From Mucilaginibacter endophyticus (GTDB lineage Bacteria > Bacteroidota > Bacteroidia > Sphingobacteriales > Sphingobacteriaceae): DNA of 64,000 nt. The DNA lies in contig NZ_QPCG01000001.1 in assembly GCF_003351025.1 (NCBI RefSeq), positions 1,371,949 through 1,435,948 of the forward strand, read 5' to 3'. The translations under genes and the position numbers were made by a program. Below the pieces are notes generated by a model. It was given only the letters and a program-made list of their open reading frames with translations. It was not told the DNA's origin and did not search any database. Of this stretch, positions 19,664 to 29,070 are shown piece after piece (positions within the stretch are counted from its first letter, which is position 1; every line of letters starts with the position of its first letter).

Positions 19664-22600
19664 AAACACAGCAAAAGGCAGCACCTGCAAACACCAAACA
19701 AAACCAGCCCGCTAACCGGCAGGCCGTGGGGAAAGATACTTTTTTCTCGGCCGCTCACGATACCATCCTGGAATCTCCCTTTTTCGAAGGTAACAAGGTT
19801 CAGCGCAAAATGACAGTGAATGAACCTGGTGATCATTTTGAAAGGCAGGCCGACCAGGTAGCAGATAAAGTTGTTCAACATATTAATCAGCCTAAAACCG
19901 TAGCTAACGTTGCGCCTGCTACTGCAACTGCTCCTGCCACTACTTCCGCCGTACAAAAGAAAGAAGATAAAAAGGAAGATAAACAGGAAAAAGAGCAGAA
20001 CGGGGCCGATAAAGAATTACAGCGCCGGCCCATTTTTGAAAGCGACGGTGACCCTAACGAAGGAAATACGCTGAAACGTAGCAGCCAATCACCCGTGCCT
20101 GATGTATCTCCGCAAACCCAGCAAAAGATTGAAAGCAGTAAAGGCGGCGGCGAACCGTTACCAGCCAATACCCGCGAAGAAATGGAAGGAGCAACGGGAG
20201 CGGACCTAAGCAGGGTACGCATCCATAATAACAGCGAAGCAGCCGGGTTAAGCAACGATTTGCAGGCTCAGGCTTTTACCCATGGTAACGATATTTATTT
20301 CGGCGCCGGTAAGTACGATCCGCAAAGCCAATCCGGACAGCATTTATTGGCGCATGAGGTAACCCATACGGTACAACAGGGTGGAAATGGGGTTAAAAAG
20401 AAGATACAGCGCCAAGCAACCAAAGGCGATATTTCAGGTAATATTGGTCAGGTTGCGACTGCTGAAAATCCGATTGATACTACGGCATCAAAAGAATCAC
20501 TTTTTGTGCCGCAAATAAAAATACCAACTTTGAAACTTGGCCTTATGCCAGGGTCAACTACCAACTATTCATTTAAAAAAACAGAAAGGTCAGGAAAACA
20601 TATTGCCGACTGGAATGATGCTGCTACTAAGGGAGCCGGTTTTGATAATATTTTTAACGCTAAGAAAGCTGCTGAGATTCCCGGAGAAGTAAATGAACCA
20701 ACTTTTTTTATGACGCTTGAGTCTGAAAAAAAACTAACCAATCTTAAGCATTTATTCACCGGTCCGGTCACTCAGCTTAAAGCTTCTTTTGCGCGCCCAT
20801 TTTGGGATGAGAACGGACATGATATAAATAATGGCTATGATGTTGACCATAAGGTGGAGTTGCAATTAGGTGGTAAAGATGGTATTTCAAATCTTTGGAT
20901 GCTTGAGGCAGGATCAAACAGATCATCGGGTTCAAATATTCATGGCGAAATAACAACAAGGGTTGACGCTGCATTAAACGCTATAACTACTATGCCCGAT
21001 GGGCAAATTAAGCCGAGCGCCACGGAAGTTATCGATAAATATACCATTACGGTAGGCAAACTGGACGGTGGCTTGAGTATGAGTGGCGATGGAAAAAAAT
21101 GGGAGCTAAGTCAGATTGAAGCCGGTGACCATCTTAAAAAGCTTGCATTTCTTTCGAAGAACGATAAAGCGAGAAAAAAACTTGTTGATAATACTAACCT
21201 TTCACTGATAACAAGCGAACGCTATGGCGTAACAAAATATATTAAATGGGCACCTGACGCGGGCAAAACAACAGAGAAAGATGTTAACGTACAGGTTGGG
21301 CAAATTAAACGAAACGGCGCTAACCTGAAAATACAGAAAATATCCTATGAAGATAAAGACGATAATACAATCAATAGTGCGGGTTCAAAAGGATCGGCAA
21401 CTATTGAGGTTTTCATGAATAATGCGTTTGTTTCCGGGATATCAACAACACAACCTATTGAACCTGTGCCAGGTATATACGGTGGTAGATTAAACGGAGT
21501 TGCGGTTAAACAGGCGTTAAGTGCTGATTTAAAGGCTAAAGGGTTAAGCCCGATAGTGATAACAGAACTGGATATCGGGGAGAACGGCTTGATAGGGTTC
21601 GGTAAGATTAATACCGACGTACCTTTTATAGGCGGCTCGGCAATTGATATTATTTTTAATGAAGACGGCATTAAAATAAGTAAGGTATTTAATTCAGGCG
21701 AGATCAAAGTTCCGCCACCTTTTAAAATTACCAACACGTCGCTCGAAGTTTATGCTGCCACGTCAGGCATCGGCGTAAAGGGCGAAGCTAATTTTGAAAT
21801 AAAGAAACTTGGTAAAGGTAAGGTTGGTGCTATGGCCAATACTTCAGGTGAATTCGCGCTTGAAGGCTCGTTTGATTTTGACTCGAAAACCTTTAATCCT
21901 GCACAGATAAAGGCTGCATACCGGAATGGCGAATTTAGCGCATCTGGAGATATTGGCATTCCCGCGGGCAAGATAAAAGGCCTTAAATCGGCACATATAA
22001 AAATTGATTACGCAAAAGGCATATTTAACGCCTCTGGTACTGCTGAACCAGATATCAAAGGTGTAAAAAGTGCGGAGATCCACGTTACCTACGGTAACGA
22101 AACCTTAGTTATAGGAGGCAGCTTTGTACTCGACGAAAACATGCCGGGTATCCAAAGCGGTAGCGGCAATGTTGAGGTTACCCGCGGCCCTGATGAAATT
22201 TACCATGTAAAAGCCAATGGTAAAGCTATTCCTAAAATACCGAAGATCAATACCGAACTGTCGATATCTTATGACGATGGGGCGCTGACCATCGAGGGTA
22301 AGGCATCATATGCTGCCGACAGGGTATCGGGCGAGGTGACTGTCGGTGCAACTAATCGTGCTATAGCTGCAGATGGCACACCATCTGGGCCGGCAGGTGA
22401 TAAGTTTACCGCCTATGGCTCGGGTAAATTAACACTTAAAGTTACCGACTGGCTGCAGGCTTCGGCAAGTGTAAGGGTAACCCCGGCCGGCGAAATTGAA
22501 GTTGTTGGCCGCTTAGACCTTCCTTCGGCGGTTGATGTGTTCCCTAAAAAGAGTATCAACAAAGAGCTGTTCAAAGTACCGACTATCCAGATCCCAATAT

Positions 22601-23229
22601 TCGCCATCCCGCTTGGGCCTAAGAGCATAGGTATCGTGGCAACTATTGATGGCGGTCTTGATTTTGACGCGGCCGTTGGTCCCGGCCAGTTGAAAGACGT
22701 GTTCGGGCAGATAGAATTTAACCCTTCGCATCCCGAAAGTACCCGTATCAGCGGCGGGGCAAAATTTGTGATCCCGGCACATGCGGGCCTGAAACTAAAA
22801 GCCGCGCTTGGCATTGGTTTAAGTATTGGCCCGGCAAGTGTTACCGGTGGTATCCAGATAGTTGGTGGTTTGGGATTGGAGGGAGAAGCAAGCGCCGCGG
22901 CAGACTTGGCCTGGTCGCCGACAACAGGTTTTGAGTTTAATGCCCTTGGCGAAATTGAGGTGCACCCTAAGTTTACATTTGATGTAAATGCCTTCATTAA
23001 AGCCGAGCTTGACCTTTGGGTTACCGATATCTCCAAAGAGTGGACTAAAAACCTGGCATCATTTAGTTACGGCCCGGATTTGCAGGTGAAAGTCTCGCTG
23101 CCAATCCACTATAAAGACGGCGAACCATTTGATGTGAAAACTGATGATATTAAAGTTACTTATCCTGAAATCAGCATTTCTGATATAGCAGGTGGTATAG
23201 CAGATAAAGTTAAAGAAGAAATGTTATGA
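19654..23229 (+). CDS. DUF4157 protein with internal HNH-like nuclease motif, candidate eCIS effector
   Basis: 1191-aa protein. Residues 1-70 hold the leader typical of eCIS cargo (DTFFSAAHDT ... SPFF, VQRKMTVNEPGDHFERQADQ). Residues 160-245 are a DUF4157 domain (GGGEPLP, LSRVRIHNN, QAFTHGNDIYF, HEVTH at 234-238). At 395-430 comes DVDHKVELQLGG...NLWML followed by Asn-rich GSNRSSGSN, an HNH-type nuclease signature (D398, H399, N413). The remaining 750 residues are repetitive beta-rich modules (IKAAYRNGEFSASGD and similar) with glycine-rich strands. Starts at 19654 or 19660 are both possible; the latter makes an ATGA overlap. DUF4157 genes lie in eCIS clusters and mark loaded cargo in described cases. 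Nuclease activity here is inference. No obvious immunity gene is next to it. Confidence 0.75.
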   Translation: MAMKTQQKAAPANTKQNQPANRQAVGKDTFFSAAHDTILESPFFEGNKVQRKMTVNEPGDHFERQADQVADKVVQHINQPKTVANVAPATATAPATTSAVQKKEDKKEDKQEKEQNGADKELQRRPIFESDGDPNEGNTLKRSSQSPVPDVSPQTQQKIESSKGGGEPLPANTREEMEGATGADLSRVRIHNNSEAAGLSNDLQAQAFTHGNDIYFGAGKYDPQSQSGQHLLAHEVTHTVQQGGNGVKKKIQRQATKGDISGNIGQVATAENPIDTTASKESLFVPQIKIPTLKLGLMPGSTTNYSFKKTERSGKHIADWNDAATKGAGFDNIFNAKKAAEIPGEVNEPTFFMTLESEKKLTNLKHLFTGPVTQLKASFARPFWDENGHDINNGYDVDHKVELQLGGKDGISNLWMLEAGSNRSSGSNIHGEITTRVDAALNAITTMPDGQIKPSATEVIDKYTITVGKLDGGLSMSGDGKKWELSQIEAGDHLKKLAFLSKNDKARKKLVDNTNLSLITSERYGVTKYIKWAPDAGKTTEKDVNVQVGQIKRNGANLKIQKISYEDKDDNTINSAGSKGSATIEVFMNNAFVSGISTTQPIEPVPGIYGGRLNGVAVKQALSADLKAKGLSPIVITELDIGENGLIGFGKINTDVPFIGGSAIDIIFNEDGIKISKVFNSGEIKVPPPFKITNTSLEVYAATSGIGVKGEANFEIKKLGKGKVGAMANTSGEFALEGSFDFDSKTFNPAQIKAAYRNGEFSASGDIGIPAGKIKGLKSAHIKIDYAKGIFNASGTAEPDIKGVKSAEIHVTYGNETLVIGGSFVLDENMPGIQSGSGNVEVTRGPDEIYHVKANGKAIPKIPKINTELSISYDDGALTIEGKASYAADRVSGEVTVGATNRAIAADGTPSGPAGDKFTAYGSGKLTLKVTDWLQASASVRVTPAGEIEVVGRLDLPSAVDVFPKKSINKELFKVPTIQIPIFAIPLGPKSIGIVATIDGGLDFDAAVGPGQLKDVFGQIEFNPSHPESTRISGGAKFVIPAHAGLKLKAALGIGLSIGPASVTGGIQIVGGLGLEGEASAAADLAWSPTTGFEFNALGEIEVHPKFTFDVNAFIKAELDLWVTDISKEWTKNLASFSYGPDLQVKVSLPIHYKDGEPFDVKTDDIKVTYPEISISDIAGGIADKVKEEML

Positions 23230-24209
23230 GCAACCAAAGTCAACTAACCGAATTGATAAATCTTGGTGCTATGCAGCAATTAAGCGGCAATTTTGAAGCT
23301 GCCGAGGCTTATTATGCAAAAGCCGCAGATTTAAACGAGCCAAATGTTACCCTGCTCAATAACCGGGGGATGTTGTTTTACCAGCAAAATAAATTTGCGG
23401 AGGCGCGGCCACTTTTTGAGCGTGCCTTGGAGATTGATAATCACAACACTTCGGCATGGTTAAACCTCGCCAATACCGAGGTTTTACTGGGCCAGTATGA
23501 TAAAGCTCTACAAGCTTTCAGGCAAACTATCAGCCTTAAAGCCGATCAGTTTGAAGCCTGGGAAGGTCTGGCTAAACTATATATGCTATCGGCAGATATG
23601 GAAAGTGCCGAAACCTGCTGGCTGAAAGCGGTTGAGCTTAACCCTACAAGTTTAAGCTTACTGATGGGGCTTGCACAGGTTTATTTATCAACCGGTAGGT
23701 ATGATGAGGCTTTCGAAATGGCCGATTATGTTTTGTCGGAGAATCCGCAAAATAGCAGGGCATTGCAAACCGCGGGTTTGGCCCAGCTCATGCTCAAAAA
23801 CTATTCAATGGCTACCGGGTACCTCATCAGGTATTTAATGCTGTTCCCTACAGATATTGCTGTGCGCAATCACCTGGCCGTTGCTTACCTGCAAAGCGGC
23901 CAGTTAAGTGAAGGTGCTGCCGAGTACGGGCGCATTTTGGAATATCATCCCGAGCACGAGGAGATCAGGTTGAATTTAGGGGTGCTTTGTCTGGGGCTTA
24001 ACCGCTTTGATGAAGCACTGGCACATTTAACCCACTTGCTTGAACAATATCCGGAGAACAAGAAAGGAAAGCTATACCTGGGCATTGCATTAGCCAATTT
24101 AAATGAAAGGGACAAGGCAAAACAGGTTTTTGAAGATTTGCTGAATGATCCCGGCGAATGGGCTGCCCATGCCAAAAAGCAACTGGATCTGTTAATGAAT
24201 TTAAACTAA
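23226..24209 (+). CDS. TPR repeat protein within the eCIS cluster
   Basis: 327-aa protein made of about nine tetratricopeptide repeats (patterns such as AEAYYAKAADLNEPNVTLL, ARPLFERALEIDNHNTSAWL, AFEMADYVLSENPQNSRAL). No signal peptide or membrane segment is seen, so it is probably cytoplasmic. Start and previous stop overlap as ATGA. Placed between the two DUF4157 genes, it may be a chaperone or loading scaffold for cargo; that is inference from position only. Confidence 0.8.
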   Translation: MSNQSQLTELINLGAMQQLSGNFEAAEAYYAKAADLNEPNVTLLNNRGMLFYQQNKFAEARPLFERALEIDNHNTSAWLNLANTEVLLGQYDKALQAFRQTISLKADQFEAWEGLAKLYMLSADMESAETCWLKAVELNPTSLSLLMGLAQVYLSTGRYDEAFEMADYVLSENPQNSRALQTAGLAQLMLKNYSMATGYLIRYLMLFPTDIAVRNHLAVAYLQSGQLSEGAAEYGRILEYHPEHEEIRLNLGVLCLGLNRFDEALAHLTHLLEQYPENKKGKLYLGIALANLNERDKAKQVFEDLLNDPGEWAAHAKKQLDLLMNLN

Positions 24210-24216
24210 ACCACCT

Positions 24217-25134
24217 ATGAAATACATCCAAAATACACGCCAGCCGCTTAGTCAGAAACAGGCGGATAAAGCCGAAAAACCCTTCTTTAATGGCAGCCGC
24301 GAAAAAAGCAAACAGGATAGCGACGCTTTTTTTCAGGCAAGAAAGATTGATGGAAACCAGGACTCGGCCCTTGAGCAGGAAGCCGACGCTGTTGCGCACA
24401 AAGTAACCATGGCACAACAGGCAACCGCTAATTCATCACAACGGATGGGGCAAATGAGTGTTCAGAAAAAAGGCGCGGATGAAGAAAAGGATGCTAAGGC
24501 CGGCCAAAAGAAAGAAAAAAAGGATGAGAAGGAGGAAGGTAAGCCGCAGAAGAAAGACGAGAAAAAAGAAGAAGAAAAGCCAACGCAAAAGAAGGAAGAA
24601 GAAAAAAAAGATAAAGAGCCGCAGAAAAAGGAAGAGGATAAGAAGGATAAAGAAGGGGTTCAGAAAAAAGAAGAAGAAAAGAAGGACGAGAAGCCTCAGA
24701 AAAAAGGCGAAGAAGATAAAAAAGACGAAGGTAAGCCACAGAAAAAAGAAAAAGGTGAAGAGAAAGATGATAAGGCTGCGGCACAAAAGAAAGAGGAAAA
24801 AGGCGGTGGCGTAGAAAAAACAGAAGGTAAACCAGAAAGCAACGAGGCCAAATTTGACAGGTTGCTGGATGCAAGCAAAGGTGGTGGCAGTCCCCTGCCT
24901 GCAAAGGTACGTACACAGTTAGAGCACCAGATGAATGCCAATTTTGAGCAGGTAAAGATCCATACCGGGCAGCAGGCTGTTGAGCTTTGTAACCTCTCAA
25001 AAGCACAGGCCTTTACCCATGGTAACGATGTTTACTTCAACGCGGGCAAGTTTGACCCCGAAAGTACAGCGGGGATGAACCTGCTGGCGCACGAATTAAC
25101 TCATGTTGTTCAGCAAAACGGTCCGCGTAAATAG
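24217..25134 (+). CDS. short DUF4157 protein with Lys/Glu-rich linker
   Basis: 305-aa protein. The N-terminus has a weak version of the eCIS cargo leader (KPFFNGSREKSKQ, ALEQEADAVAHKV). Residues 75-205 are an extreme Lys/Glu/Asp-rich segment built on QKKEEEKKDE-type repeats. Residues 220-305 are the DUF4157 domain (GGGSPLPAKVRTQLE, FEQVKIHTG, QAFTHGNDVYF, HELTH at 292-296), ending just after it. No toxin domain follows. It may be a structural or loading factor, or a cargo stub. It ends 3 nt before the ATPase gene. Confidence 0.8.
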   Translation: MKYIQNTRQPLSQKQADKAEKPFFNGSREKSKQDSDAFFQARKIDGNQDSALEQEADAVAHKVTMAQQATANSSQRMGQMSVQKKGADEEKDAKAGQKKEKKDEKEEGKPQKKDEKKEEEKPTQKKEEEKKDKEPQKKEEDKKDKEGVQKKEEEKKDEKPQKKGEEDKKDEGKPQKKEKGEEKDDKAAAQKKEEKGGGVEKTEGKPESNEAKFDRLLDASKGGGSPLPAKVRTQLEHQMNANFEQVKIHTGQQAVELCNLSKAQAFTHGNDVYFNAGKFDPESTAGMNLLAHELTHVVQQNGPRK

Positions 25135-25137
25135 ATC

Positions 25138-26466
25138 ATGAATACTAATACTACACAATTAAAAGTGCTGATGCAGTATACAGCTGGCTGTATTGAAGCC
25201 CGGTTGCAAACTGTATTTGGGAACGATACAACCTATTTACCGCCACTGCTGCCCCAGCTTGAGCGTAACGGCAGTGTACTTGAAAAATTGATTGACGATC
25301 ATGAGCTGAGCAGCAACGAGGTTATTATACTGATGATGGCTTTAGCTCCGCACGTGCAGGTTGAGTTTTTTGATGAGATCATCCAACCCTACATACGCGA
25401 ATCAGGCGATTTTCAGCAGATAGGGGGAGTCAGGAGCCGAAACGGGCGTAGCTTTTTGCCAACCGGCCAAACAGCGGTTTTTGTTTTGGCAGGTAATGAT
25501 GTAGACAAGCGTTTGGAAGTTGCCCAACTGTTTCATCATCAAGGTAAACTTAGCAAACATCATATTTTGCACCTGGAGGATGTACCCGACGGCGAGCCTG
25601 CTTTATCGGGCAGGTTGATATTACAGCCGGAGTATATTGAGCTTTTGATCAGCGGCACCGAATCCATTCCAAAACTGAGCATGAATTTTCCGGCCCAGCA
25701 TTTAGAAACTACTTACAACTGGGATGATCTGGTATTGAACGATACTACCCGTAAACAAATTGCCGAACTGGAAAACTGGGTGAACTATCAGCAGGTATTA
25801 ATGACCGACTGGGGCATGGAGCGTAAACTTAAACCTGGTTACCGTGCCCTGTTCCATGGCCCGCCCGGAACTGGTAAAACACTTACAGCTTCGTTGCTTG
25901 GCAAATACACCGGCAAACCGGTTTTCCGGATCGATCTTTCCATGATCGTATCTAAGTTTATAGGCGAAACAGAGAAAAATCTCTCCAAATTATTTGAGAA
26001 GGCGGATAACAAAAACTGGATCCTGTTTTTTGATGAAGCCGATGCCCTTTTTGGCAAGCGTACCAATGTTAAAGACGCGCATGATAAATACGCCAACCAG
26101 GAAGCATCTTACCTGCTGCAACGTGTAGAGCAACATAACGGCCTGGTAATATTGGCCACCAATTTTAAAAATAACATTGATGAGGCCTTTATGCGCAGGT
26201 TTCAATCAGTTATTAATTTCCCATTGCCTAATGCCGATGAACGGTTCGTTATCTGGCAAAAATCATTCCCGCCAAAAGCAAACCTTAACGGACATATCAA
26301 CCTTGAACAAATCTCCCGTAAGTATGAGCTCAGTGGCTCCGGTATTTTAAATGTGGTACAATTTGCCTGTTTGCAAATGCTGGCCCGAAAGGAAAGTCGC
26401 ATTTCATCAGAATTGATACTGGAAGGCATAGAGCGCGAATACACCAAAGAGAACCGGGTTTGGTAA
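25138..26466 (+). CDS. AAA+ ATPase of the eCIS (Cis15)
   Basis: 442-aa AAA+ ATPase. Walker A is GPPGTGKT at about residues 241-248. Walker B is WILFFDEADALFG with D299/E300. Sensor and arginine-finger region ILATNFKNNIDEAFMRRFQ follows. The N-terminal 200 residues are a family-specific helical domain. Its role in the Afp/PVC family is not firmly settled, but it is a core cluster gene thought to act in assembly or disassembly. It is the last eCIS gene here; 281 nt separate it from the next gene. Confidence 0.93.
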   Translation: MNTNTTQLKVLMQYTAGCIEARLQTVFGNDTTYLPPLLPQLERNGSVLEKLIDDHELSSNEVIILMMALAPHVQVEFFDEIIQPYIRESGDFQQIGGVRSRNGRSFLPTGQTAVFVLAGNDVDKRLEVAQLFHHQGKLSKHHILHLEDVPDGEPALSGRLILQPEYIELLISGTESIPKLSMNFPAQHLETTYNWDDLVLNDTTRKQIAELENWVNYQQVLMTDWGMERKLKPGYRALFHGPPGTGKTLTASLLGKYTGKPVFRIDLSMIVSKFIGETEKNLSKLFEKADNKNWILFFDEADALFGKRTNVKDAHDKYANQEASYLLQRVEQHNGLVILATNFKNNIDEAFMRRFQSVINFPLPNADERFVIWQKSFPPKANLNGHINLEQISRKYELSGSGILNVVQFACLQMLARKESRISSELILEGIEREYTKENRVW

Positions 26467-26691
26467 AATCCGGTGCTGTCCAACAGGTCCCCATTATAAT
26501 CCATAGTCTGTACAACCGAATCCATAAAATGTACATTGATGGTATTGGATACATTTGTGATTTTTATCATTGCTTGAGTACCATTGATATTCCTGTTTTA
26601 ATTAAAATTTAGCTTTCAACTTAATGGTGCGGTTTGCATTATATTGAATAAATTAGCAAATCATCGCCTATTGTAATTCCGTGGCTTTCAC

Positions 26692-26761
26692 AGGAGGTGA
26701 TTTTGTTATGGTATATCTTTTAATTGTCTATAGTACAATAAAATACGATGTGTGTGTTTAA
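26692..26761 (+). promoter_or_regulatory. perfect Shine-Dalgarno and 17-codon upstream ORF before the kinase gene
   Basis: The sequence AGGAGGTGAT at 26692-26701 matches the 16S anti-SD over ten bases, rare in Bacteroidetes where SD sites are little used. It is followed after 6 nt by ATG at 26708, opening a 17-codon frame ending at 26761, which overlaps the kinase start (26748) in another frame. This could be a leader peptide coupling translation to the kinase gene, or chance. The rest of 26467-26691 holds no gene or clear terminator. Confidence 0.35.
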
Positions 26762-29066
26762 ATATGTAGCAATATCTTTTATTGTCATGTTTTTTGGCTC
26801 AACAGCTTTGGGACAGAAAAAGATGGACATTGCTACCATCAAGCTAAACCTCGATAATCAAAAAAATAAATCAGACACCAATACCATTAAGCTGCAAATA
26901 CAATTGGGCAGCTATTATCTCAACAAAATTGGCGAGCACAAAGAAGTGTTGGATAGCGGGATCACTGCTTTTAATAAAGCTATACAAATGAGTGTCGCCA
27001 TTCATTCGGCAAAATGGCTTAATGAAGCCATGATGCTTAAAGGGGCGGCATATTTAAAACAAGGTGACCTGAAACAGGGCAAATCCATTTTTATGGAGGT
27101 TGTTAACTATTATCGTAAAGTGGGCGATAAATATGATGAGGGCAAAACCTGGGCCCGTTTAGGTGATGACTTGTCTATAGATAATACACTTGCCGTTCCG
27201 GATAAAATTAACAGTTATGAGCAGGCTCGCGCTTTATTCCAGGAAACCGGCCATAAACTGGATGCGGCCGATATGAGCAAAAACATAGCGGATATCCATC
27301 TTAATCAAAAAAAACTCGATCTGGCAGAGGCGGAACTGCTTAAAGTATTGGCCCAATACAAAGCGATAGGATATAAAAAACTTCATTATACCTACCATTC
27401 CCTTGCCGAGTTAAGCAAGCAAAAGGTTGATTTGCACAACGAACTTTTGTATCGGCACGAGGTAATAAAAAGCATGAACGCTACAGCTGATACTGCTTTA
27501 GCTGATTTCTATTATGCCAAGCTTGCACTGGTATATGCCGATCTGAATAAGTATGATCAAAGCCTTATTTACATTATTAAATCGGCCGACATCCTGAAGA
27601 AAAGAAAGCAGTACGAGGATTTTTATGGCTACCTGAGTCTTATTATATACGACTTTATTACGGCTAACAGGCCTAAAGAAGCCTTGGCGTATCTGAAACA
27701 GGCTGTGATCGACGTGCCGCCAAAGATACTGGCGCAAAAGGTTGATATGTACGAGGCCTTTGGCAATATCTATGTTGCCTTGAAAGATTACCCCAAGGCA
27801 GAGCTGTATTATCTGAAAATGATGGAGGTATATAAGATCACTAATTTTAGTAAGGATTTTTATACCACTAACGAGCAAATGGTGACCGACTTTGTGCACT
27901 ACAATGAAACCATGGCCGGCTTTTACCTGCTCACCCAACAGTTTAAAAAAGCGGGTGTTTATACCAAACAGATCCTCTCATTGCCGTCAAATAAAATAAG
28001 GCCTATCACCCTTACCAAGATCCACCGTATGCAGTTCCGGGTTGATTCGGCTTCCGGTAATTATGTATCTGCAATAAAACATTTCGAGATCCACAAACGC
28101 CTTGATGACTCGCTGTTTAATGCCATTAAAAATAAACAGATTGAAGAACTTGAGATCACCAATAAAACCAAGGAGAACAAGCAGTCAATTAAATACCTGG
28201 AAATTAAAAACAAGAGCCAGCGCGATGAACTTCAAAAGGTAAACACGCAGCGTAACATTACTTTTGGCGGTGTGGCCATGCTTATTATTATTGCCGGTTT
28301 GGCATTTAGTGGTTACCGGCATAAGCAAAGGAGCAACCTGCAACTACAGTTAAAGCAAACCGAGATCAACAATCAAAATCTATCGCTGCAAAAGCTGCTC
28401 GGTGAAAAAGATAACCTGTTGGATGAAAAAGACTGGCTGCTGAAGGAAGTGCATCACCGGGTAAAAAACAACCTGCAAATTGTAATGAGCCTGCTTAATA
28501 CACAGTCCGCATTTTTGAAGAACAACGCCGCGCTTGCCGCTATTCGCGAAAGCCAGAACAGGGTGCAGGCCATAGCACTGATACACCAAAAGTTGTACAG
28601 TAACTCGGATGTGTCATACATCGATATGTCGGTTTATATTAATGAGCTGATCAGCTACCTGGCCGACTGTTATAACCCGGGCGATAAGGGGATTCGTTTT
28701 GAGCAAACTGTACAGCCTATAAAACTTGATGTCGCACAGGCGGTACCCGTGGGACTCATTTTAAATGAAGCCATTACAAACGCCATTAAATACGCCTTTC
28801 CATCTCAGTGTGGCGAAATAAAGGTAGCCTTACGGCTTGCTGAAGAAACCGTTGTACTCAATATTGCTGACAATGGGATAGGGCTGCCCATTGATTTTGA
28901 CATACAGAAAGCAAGCTCGTTGGGTATGGAAATGATGAAGGCGTTGAGTAAGCAATTGGGTGGTTATTTTAAGATGGAGAATTGTGGTGGTGCTTTGATT
29001 ACTGTTGAATTTAGGGCAGAGAAGCAGTTAAGCGGTATTGAACTAAAAACTTTTGTAGCTAATTAA
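26748..29066 (+). CDS. TPR sensor histidine kinase (HisKA_2 type)
   Basis: 772-aa membrane kinase. It has a signal peptide (about residues 1-22, ending FGSTALGQ), a periplasmic-side TPR region to about 490, one membrane segment at 503-523 (GGVAMLIIIAGLAFSGY), a coiled coil and a HisKA_2 dimerisation block EVHHRVKNNLQIVMSLLN with the phospho-acceptor His569. The ATPase domain follows (NEAITNAIKYAF, DNGIGLPIDF). It is 4 nt from the response regulator, its obvious partner. Lying directly after the eCIS cluster, the pair may control it, but no target site was identified. Confidence 0.93.
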   Translation: MCVFKYVAISFIVMFFGSTALGQKKMDIATIKLNLDNQKNKSDTNTIKLQIQLGSYYLNKIGEHKEVLDSGITAFNKAIQMSVAIHSAKWLNEAMMLKGAAYLKQGDLKQGKSIFMEVVNYYRKVGDKYDEGKTWARLGDDLSIDNTLAVPDKINSYEQARALFQETGHKLDAADMSKNIADIHLNQKKLDLAEAELLKVLAQYKAIGYKKLHYTYHSLAELSKQKVDLHNELLYRHEVIKSMNATADTALADFYYAKLALVYADLNKYDQSLIYIIKSADILKKRKQYEDFYGYLSLIIYDFITANRPKEALAYLKQAVIDVPPKILAQKVDMYEAFGNIYVALKDYPKAELYYLKMMEVYKITNFSKDFYTTNEQMVTDFVHYNETMAGFYLLTQQFKKAGVYTKQILSLPSNKIRPITLTKIHRMQFRVDSASGNYVSAIKHFEIHKRLDDSLFNAIKNKQIEELEITNKTKENKQSIKYLEIKNKSQRDELQKVNTQRNITFGGVAMLIIIAGLAFSGYRHKQRSNLQLQLKQTEINNQNLSLQKLLGEKDNLLDEKDWLLKEVHHRVKNNLQIVMSLLNTQSAFLKNNAALAAIRESQNRVQAIALIHQKLYSNSDVSYIDMSVYINELISYLADCYNPGDKGIRFEQTVQPIKLDVAQAVPVGLILNEAITNAIKYAFPSQCGEIKVALRLAEETVVLNIADNGIGLPIDFDIQKASSLGMEMMKALSKQLGGYFKMENCGGALITVEFRAEKQLSGIELKTFVAN

Positions 29067-29070
29067 TAAT

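Noticed and set aside
20353..20367. HEVTH/HELTH in the DUF4157 proteins as proof of an active protease
   Set aside because: The motif is a conserved feature of DUF4157, and catalytic activity cannot be claimed from it alone.
24436..25006. Frames in other phases of the Lys/Glu-rich segment
   Set aside because: Purine-rich repeats open all frames; only the frame ending in the DUF4157 domain is meaningful.
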